Source: Acetobacter aceti (lineage in GTDB: Bacteria; Pseudomonadota; Alphaproteobacteria; Acetobacterales; Acetobacteraceae). From it: DNA of 64,000 nt. The stretch is from contig NZ_CP014692.1 of the NCBI RefSeq assembly GCF_002005445.1, positions 2,480,001 to 2,544,000 on the forward strand, given 5' to 3'. A program made the translations under genes and the position numbers. Numbering within the stretch: position 1 is the first letter of the stretch; each line of letters opens with the position of its first letter. The notes below the pieces were generated by a model that searched no databases, was not told the origin of the DNA, and saw only the letters and a list, made by a program, of their open reading frames with translations. Positions 58,219 to 64,000 of the stretch are shown piece after piece.

Positions 58219-59400
58219 TCATCCTCTCTGGATACGATCCCGCAACCGCGTCAGCGCCTGTTCGAGGACGACAGGCCTCTTGCAGAACGCAAATCGGACC
58301 AGATGGGAAGGCGCCTCCGGTCCCGTCGGATCATAGAACGCTGAAACAGGAATAACCGTGACTCCGGCTTCAATCGTCATACGTCGGCTCCATTCCAGAT
58401 CGGTCTCTGCGCCTGTGACCATTTCCCCGACCCCACGAATATCAGCGGTCAGAAAATAGGTTCCATCACAGGGAAGCACGGAAAAACCCATTTCATTGAG
58501 ACCGGACGCAAGGATATCACGCCGTATCTGCATCTCCGAAGCCAGTGTCTCAAAGTAGGCGGCATCCTGATCCAGTCCGGCAGCAACGGCACGCTGCAGA
58601 TTGGGTGCTGTAGAAAACGCCAGATTCTGGTGGGCTTTGGCAATCACGGTCGCCAGAGCGACTGGGGCGGTGATGTATCCCACCTTCCAGCCGGTCATCG
58701 AAAAACTTTTCCCGGCACTGCCGATACGGATGCAACGCTCACGCATTCCCGGCAGAGTCATCAGGGGAATATGAGGCGCGTCAAAAGTCAGATGTTCATA
58801 AACCTCATCGCACAGCGCATAGACATCATGCTGCTCGACCAGTCCTGCAATGAACTGCAATTCCTCCTGAGAAAACACTTTCCCGACAGGGTTCATCGGC
58901 GAATTCAGGATAATTGCCTTGGTTTTCGGACCGAATGCGGCTGCCAGCGCGTCACGCGGCAAGGACCACTCGGGGGGCGTCAGGCGCACCAGCTTCGGGA
59001 CCGCCCCCAGAAGACGGATCATGGGCAGATAGGTATCATAGGCCGGTTCAATGATGACAACTTCGTCACCGGGATTCAGAAGCGCCGCGAGGGACGAGGC
59101 CAGTCCCTCCGTCGCACCGGACGTCACGATCACTTCACGCGACGGGTCGATCTCCAATCCGTAGAAGCGTGCATTCGATCGCGCGACCGCTTCACGCAAT
59201 TCCGGCAGGCCTGTCAGCGGCGCATACTGGTTACGGCCATCCTGAAGGGCCTGGGCCGCCACCTCAACCAGATGGGCTGGCCCCTCCATGTCAGGGAATC
59301 CCTGCCCCAGATTGATCGCGCCATGTTCCGCGGCCAATGCGGACATGAGCGTGAAGATGGTCGTCGGCAACTGCGTCAACTGATGGTTCAATGGCTTCAC
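58219..59400 (-). CDS. PLP-dependent aminotransferase (class I/II, YbdL-like)
   Basis: This 393-residue enzyme starts MKPLNHQLTQLPTTIFTLMSALA and has INLGQGFPD, NQYAPLTGLPELREAVA, VTSGATEGLASSLAAL, NSPMNPVGKVF, YALCDEVYEHLTFD and SAGKSFSMTGWKVGY, whose lysine holds PLP. Relatives are methionine/aspartate/kynurenine transaminases; the exact substrate is open. The GTG at 59400, preceded by GGGGAA, is preferred to the GTG at 59460. Confidence 0.88.
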   Translation of the reverse strand: MKPLNHQLTQLPTTIFTLMSALAAEHGAINLGQGFPDMEGPAHLVEVAAQALQDGRNQYAPLTGLPELREAVARSNARFYGLEIDPSREVIVTSGATEGLASSLAALLNPGDEVVIIEPAYDTYLPMIRLLGAVPKLVRLTPPEWSLPRDALAAAFGPKTKAIILNSPMNPVGKVFSQEELQFIAGLVEQHDVYALCDEVYEHLTFDAPHIPLMTLPGMRERCIRIGSAGKSFSMTGWKVGYITAPVALATVIAKAHQNLAFSTAPNLQRAVAAGLDQDAAYFETLASEMQIRRDILASGLNEMGFSVLPCDGTYFLTADIRGVGEMVTGAETDLEWSRRMTIEAGVTVIPVSAFYDPTGPEAPSHLVRFAFCKRPVVLEQALTRLRDRIQRG

Positions 59401-59425
59401 GGTGTTCCCCGGGCCTGACTGATGA

Positions 59426-60013
<588 letters not shown>

Positions 60014-60177
60014 ACGGACAATCCACAGACTGAATGACTTTTCCGTCTTGCTAGGATGTCCGTCATAGGACAAAAAAGTTTCGGTGCGGTATCGATCTGA
60101 CCATTCGCGGGATGGAAATGACGAACCGCAAATCTGAAGGCCGCGCTGGCGGCGCTAACAGGCAGGTAGAGGCACTA

Positions 60178-61623
60178 ATGGCGAAAAAAGAAACCGGTTC
60201 GACCAAGGCGTCGTCGGAAGCAGTAGCCCGGGTTTTTGAACTTATTAACGAAAACTCCGTCGAACTGGTCGACTTGCGCTTCACCGATCCTCGCGGAACG
60301 TGGCACCACACCACCCAGTACATCACGACGATCGAAGAAGACACCTTCACAGAAGGTTTCATGTTTGACGGTTCCTCCATCGGCGGCTGGAAAGCCATCA
60401 ATGAGAGCGACATGGTCCTGCTGCCAGACCCGACAACGGCCGTCATGGACCCGTTCTCCGCAAAGCCGCAGCTGATCCTGATCTGTGACATCGTCGATCC
60501 GGCGACAGGCCAGCTCTACAACCGCGACCCGCGCTCCACCGCCAAGCGCGCCGAGCAGTATCTCCAGTCAACCGGTCTGGGCGACACCGCCTTCTTCGGT
60601 CCGGAAGCTGAATTCTTCATCTTCGACAACGTCCAGTTCGGCACAGGCCCGAACTACGGCAAGTATCAGCTCGACAGCATCGAAGGCCCCGGCGCTTCCC
60701 TGAAGGAATATCCGGAAGGCAACCTCGGTCACCGTCCGGGCGTGAAGGGTGGTTACTTCCCCTGCGCTCCAGTCGATAGCGAGAACGATCTCCGCGCTGA
60801 AATGCTGACGACGATGGGCGAGATGGGCCTGCCGATCGAAAAGCACCACCACGAAGTCGCACAGTCCCAGCACGAGCTCGGCACGAAGTTCGACACGCTG
60901 GTCCGCTCGGCCGACTTCATGCAGATCTACAAATACTGCATCCACAACGTCGCTGTGTCCTACGGCAAGACGGCAACCTTCATGCCGAAGCCGATCTATG
61001 GCGACAACGGCTCGGGCATGCACGTTCACCAGTCGATCTGGAAAGCCGGCAAGCCGACCTTCGCTGGCAACGGCTATGCGGATCTGTCCGACACGGCGCT
61101 CTACTACATCGGCGGCATCATCAAGCACGCCAAGGCGCTGAACGCGTTCACCAACCCGTCCACAAACTCCTACAAGCGTCTGATCCCGGGCTTCGAGGCT
61201 CCGGTTCTGCTGGCTTACTCCGCCCGTAACCGTTCCGCCTCCTGCCGTATCCCGTATGCGACGAGTCCGAAGGCAAAGCGCGTCGAAGTTCGCTTCCCGG
61301 ACCCGACCGCCAACCCTTATCTGGCGTTCTCCGCCATGCTGATGGCCGGTCTGGACGGCATCAAGAACAAGATCCACCCGGGCGACGCCATGGACAAGGA
61401 TCTGTACGACCTACCGCCGGAAGAACTGAAGCAGATCCCGACGGTCGCCGGTTCGCTGCGTGAAGCTCTCCAGTCTCTGGAAGCTGACTACGAGTTCCTG
61501 CTGGCAGGCGGCGTCTTCACGAAAGACCAGATCGAGAGCTACATCGAACTGAAGTGGAAAGACGTATATCGCTTCGAGCACACGCCTCACCCGGTTGAGT
61601 TCGAAATGTACTACTCCGTCTGA
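60178..61623 (+). CDS. glnA: Glutamine synthetase, type I
   Basis: This 481-residue enzyme makes glutamine from glutamate, ammonia and ATP. It has [75 protein letters not shown] and [27 protein letters not shown]. The adenylylation tyrosine is Tyr410 (DLYDLPPEE). AGAGG sits 5 bases before the chosen ATG at 60178; the frame extending to 60112 is spurious. It is downstream of glnB. Confidence 0.96.
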   Translation: MAKKETGSTKASSEAVARVFELINENSVELVDLRFTDPRGTWHHTTQYITTIEEDTFTEGFMFDGSSIGGWKAINESDMVLLPDPTTAVMDPFSAKPQLILICDIVDPATGQLYNRDPRSTAKRAEQYLQSTGLGDTAFFGPEAEFFIFDNVQFGTGPNYGKYQLDSIEGPGASLKEYPEGNLGHRPGVKGGYFPCAPVDSENDLRAEMLTTMGEMGLPIEKHHHEVAQSQHELGTKFDTLVRSADFMQIYKYCIHNVAVSYGKTATFMPKPIYGDNGSGMHVHQSIWKAGKPTFAGNGYADLSDTALYYIGGIIKHAKALNAFTNPSTNSYKRLIPGFEAPVLLAYSARNRSASCRIPYATSPKAKRVEVRFPDPTANPYLAFSAMLMAGLDGIKNKIHPGDAMDKDLYDLPPEELKQIPTVAGSLREALQSLEADYEFLLAGGVFTKDQIESYIELKWKDVYRFEHTPHPVEFEMYYSV

Positions 61624-61650
61624 TCCTTTCAGACAGTTCGGGTTCCAGAG

Positions 61651-61678
61651 AACGCGGCCTTATCAGGCCGCGTTTTTT
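61651..61678 (+). terminator. Rho-independent terminator of glnBA
   Basis: AACGCGGCCT (61651-61660) and AGGCCGCGTT (61665-61674) form a 10-bp stem with a TATC loop and T-run, 28 bases after the glnA stop. Confidence 0.92.
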
Positions 61679-62173
61679 GTTGGGAAATGCTTTCGGATTT
61701 TCTGGGGGACAGCACTGATCCGTTGAGGGCACTCCCAATGAAGAGCGCATAAAATTATTCACGGCATCGCGCTGGGCATAAAGAGCCTTCACCCGTTTCC
61801 GGTGAGAATACGACCTCTATACTTTGCGCGGCTTTTGGAAAAAATTAGTCAGGTTTCTTTCGAAACCAAAGAGCAATCTCCACGATTCATCGTGTGTCTC
61901 TGTCTGGCAGCACGCCTTATCAGGCAGCCACGCGCCCCGCCTATCCCCACAACCGACGGAGTGAGAGAAAAGCGGTTTCAAACCCATCGATTGAAAACAA
62001 GGAACAGGCTTATCCAGAGACCCGCTTTGCTGGAGCTTTTCCTCCTGAAGCTTTCCGGGAAAGCTTCAGCAAAAAAAACCATTCATTCTTCACAGACGGT
62101 TTCATGGAAAGGCGTGGAGGCAGCACCATCGGTCAAGAGGATGTGCTTACCACCGCCACACGGCCCTGAATTC
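61679..62173. other. Gap after glnA without a recognised gene
   Basis: 495 bases. A frame at 61802-62254 has no recognisable content and runs into the antisense of the next gene. It contains a small GGTTTC/GAAACC hairpin near 61854 and the second copy of the dispersed palindromic repeat. Confidence 0.4.
62047..62067. repeat. Palindromic repeat, copy 2
   Basis: GAAGCTTTC and GAAAGCTTC are perfect 9-base arms with a CGG loop, followed by AGCAAAAAAAA. It has the same arms and A-rich flank as 42212-42233. Confidence 0.6.
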
Positions 62174-63667
62174 TCAGTTGTGATCCGAGCCCGTTGCATA
62201 TCCGCTGCCACGCGGATCGACCCAGCCAAAACAGTGGCCATTACCGCCCGGTAATCCATTACGGCAGGAAATCGCATTGGCGCGACCACTGGATGTGGTT
62301 GCCTTCACATCACCCGCCAGAGCCCCTGACAGCGCGGCGCCAGCGGCATCCGCGGCATCAGCCTGCCCTGAGGCTGTGGCAGCAGCCAGGAACTCACCAT
62401 CCTGATGCGCAATTCCGGCGGGCAGGATCGGACGAGGTCTATGCGCCGCTGAAGCACCCAGCACGATGCCCGTTGAACCCGCAACCCGTCCGGTACCGAA
62501 CAGGTTATTCATGGAAACGGCGCAGGCGACTGCCTCACCCTTCCTGTCTACAACCGCAAAAGACGTCGAGGCCGGGAGATTAGGCATGCCACTCCCCCCC
62601 GATATCTTGCCGGAATCAAGCAGCGCCTGCGCCTGTTCGGTAAGAGCCGCAACAGAGGAACGGCCCTCCCCCGCACGCCAGCCAGCAATGGCGCGCGCTC
62701 CGGCATTGCCTGTCGTCTGGCCACCTTCTGACGCTTTCCATGCGACCGCCATGCCATAACCACCGTCGGCAGGGGGTGGCACAAATGAAGCCCTTACATT
62801 TCCGACAGTCACCGTCAGAGGAGCCGTTTCGATCGGCACAGCACTCCGTAATCCGCCCATGGTCAGACCTGCGCCGGTCGTTTCATTTGACGCAACCAGC
62901 ACCTGCGCAAGAGCGCCGGTATAGAGATCACCGGAACCTGCAGACCGGATCCGCTCAAGAGTACCGGTCAGGTAACGCTGACTGAAGATATCCCCGGCCT
63001 TCAGCACAGTGCCGTCAGAGCGCCCGAAAATCTTCCGGGCACCTTCATCAGCCAGTAGCGGCGCCTGCACCACAGCCAGATCGGCTGCCAGCTGGGCGCC
63101 GACTTCTATCCCGTTTCGAGCCAGCGTGATGGCTGGCTGCGCTGTTTCAGCGAAATCCACGCTGCCATAGCGCAACTGCATCAGGAAAAGACCACGCACG
63201 AGCATGGGAATCGAAGCTGGCCTGTCAGCCCGGCCTTTCGCGCCCGCCATCATCGGATCAGCCGGAGCATCGCCTGTGGGCATGAACAGGAAAGCCCGTC
63301 CGGCTCGCTCTTCAGGCCGCCAGGCCACACAGGCACCCCCGGAGCCGAGAGACGCCCGGGACGGCAATGTGACCGACAGCGCCAGCCCAAGTGCCGCTGC
63401 GGCATCCGCCGCGTTTCCGCCGCGCTGCAGGACGGTCATCGCAGCCAGAGCCGCATGGGGCTCGTCAGCGACGACATTCCCCACATATCCGCTCAGCATC
63501 TTCGATCCGCCGCCATAAAGGGACAGAACCGGATGCTCGTCAGGCTCGTTCTGCGGCGTGATCCCGAAGATCCATGAACACCCGGACATCATGCCAGTCA
63601 TGGCCAGAAAAAGCCCTATCCGTTGGGCGGCAGCGATTTTTCGGCCAACTCCCTTCAGAACAGGCAT
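62174..63667 (-). CDS. Gamma-glutamyltransferase-family lipoprotein
   Basis: This 497-residue Ntn-hydrolase family protein starts, in the preferred frame, at the ATG at 63667. It has a lipoprotein-type signal ending in TGMMSGCSW. Family signs are VVADEPHAALAAMTVLQRGGNAADAAAAL, GSGGACVAW, and the autoprocessing threonine in STSFAVVDRKGEAVACAVSMNNLFGTGRV (about residue 370). It may hydrolyse glutathione or other gamma-glutamyl compounds in the periplasm, but several usual gamma-glutamyl-binding motifs are weak, so the substrate is open. A GTG at 63712 is an alternative start. Confidence 0.8.
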   Translation of the reverse strand: MPVLKGVGRKIAAAQRIGLFLAMTGMMSGCSWIFGITPQNEPDEHPVLSLYGGGSKMLSGYVGNVVADEPHAALAAMTVLQRGGNAADAAAALGLALSVTLPSRASLGSGGACVAWRPEERAGRAFLFMPTGDAPADPMMAGAKGRADRPASIPMLVRGLFLMQLRYGSVDFAETAQPAITLARNGIEVGAQLAADLAVVQAPLLADEGARKIFGRSDGTVLKAGDIFSQRYLTGTLERIRSAGSGDLYTGALAQVLVASNETTGAGLTMGGLRSAVPIETAPLTVTVGNVRASFVPPPADGGYGMAVAWKASEGGQTTGNAGARAIAGWRAGEGRSSVAALTEQAQALLDSGKISGGSGMPNLPASTSFAVVDRKGEAVACAVSMNNLFGTGRVAGSTGIVLGASAAHRPRPILPAGIAHQDGEFLAAATASGQADAADAAGAALSGALAGDVKATTSSGRANAISCRNGLPGGNGHCFGWVDPRGSGYATGSDHN

Positions 63668-63904
63668 CTCGCCGCACGAAACAGAACGAAAGCTTACGGG
63701 ACGTTCACGCACGCGAGAGACACTCCATCATTGGTATCTGGCATTGGTATCTGGCCATCATTGCATCCGACCTGTCCGGTAATTCCGTGTAAGGCGGACA
63801 GACCTTTTGACTTGGTTAGCTTTCTTCCCGCAATGCGGCAACGGGGCAGCAAGCGGTTTTCCCACTCCGGGACAAGGCTTTCTGCCGGAAAAGCACTGTT
63901 CAGC

Positions 63905-64000
63905 TCACTTCGACACGAAAGAAGCTGTCACCCCATGCTCACGGTTATAGGCGACCTGCGTATGATTGAGCTGGAAACCAACCTCGAAACGATAGCCATT
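63905..64000 (-). CDS. 3' end of an unidentified gene (cut by window)
   Basis: An open frame enters from the window edge and stops at TGA (63907-63905), giving 31 residues: NGYRFEVGFQLNHTQVAYNR followed by EHGVTASFVSK. Alternating polar and aromatic residues suggest outer-membrane beta-strands. No family can be named. It precedes the gamma-glutamyltransferase-like gene by about 240 bases. Confidence 0.45.
   Translation of the reverse strand, partial: NGYRFEVGFQLNHTQVAYNREHGVTASFVSK

Noticed and set aside
61802..62254. A 150-codon frame after glnA
   Set aside because: It crosses the palindromic repeat and runs antisense into the gamma-glutamyltransferase-like gene; no domain seen.

Overview
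The window reads as a chromosomal segment of an acetic acid bacterium (Alphaproteobacteria, Acetobacteraceae). This is inferred from the protein sequences, the alphaproteobacterial order hupB-lon-clpX-clpP-tig, the etfQO-etfB-etfA and glnB-glnA pairs, an IS5-type transposase remnant, and moderately high GC with AT-rich accessory patches. No rRNA gene or CRISPR array was seen.

Region 1 (1-10.2 kb) is a pyrimidine/hydantoin catabolism cluster: preA (cut by the window edge), preT, a TonB-dependent receptor, a divergent 2OG-Fe(II) oxygenase, dihydropyrimidinase, an NCS1 permease and a RutR-like TetR regulator. Three near-palindromes resembling the RutR box (TTGACCANNTGGTCAA) lie upstream of preT, between the receptor and the oxygenase, and between dihydropyrimidinase and the permease. 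They tie the cluster, including the receptor and possibly the oxygenase, into one putative regulon.

Region 2 (10.2-27 kb, minus strand) holds rnj, coaX and birA downstream of a complex I operon, nuoABCDEFGHIJKLN. nuoM is absent: between nuoL and nuoN only a 17-codon ORF remains, overlapping the nuoL stop and the nuoN start by ATGA junctions. It looks like an in-frame deletion scar. tRNA-Val follows.

Region 3 (27-40 kb) is housekeeping: hupB, lon, clpX, clpP, tig, tRNA-Leu, nnrD, a small CopD-like membrane protein, a DEAD-box helicase with a long basic N-terminus, and an RlmD/RumA-type RNA methyltransferase.

Region 4 (40-44 kb) is an accessory patch: an AT-rich leader, a 104-residue peptide with a double-glycine leader, an unrecognised 442-residue protein, a palindromic repeat (a second copy is at 62 kb), a frameshifted IS5-family transposase fragment and a Bcr/CflA-type MFS exporter.

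Region 5 (44-55 kb) has a second 2OG oxygenase, the ETF dehydrogenase and ETF genes, a MHYT-GGDEF-EAL protein, methylthioribose kinase and a TPR/glycosyltransferase-like protein.

Region 6 (55-64 kb) has a family 1 encapsulin directly behind a DyP peroxidase that carries the C-terminal encapsulin-loading peptide, a likely integrase remnant beside tRNA-His, an aminotransferase, glnB-glnA, a gamma-glutamyltransferase-like lipoprotein, and the last 31 codons of an unidentified gene.
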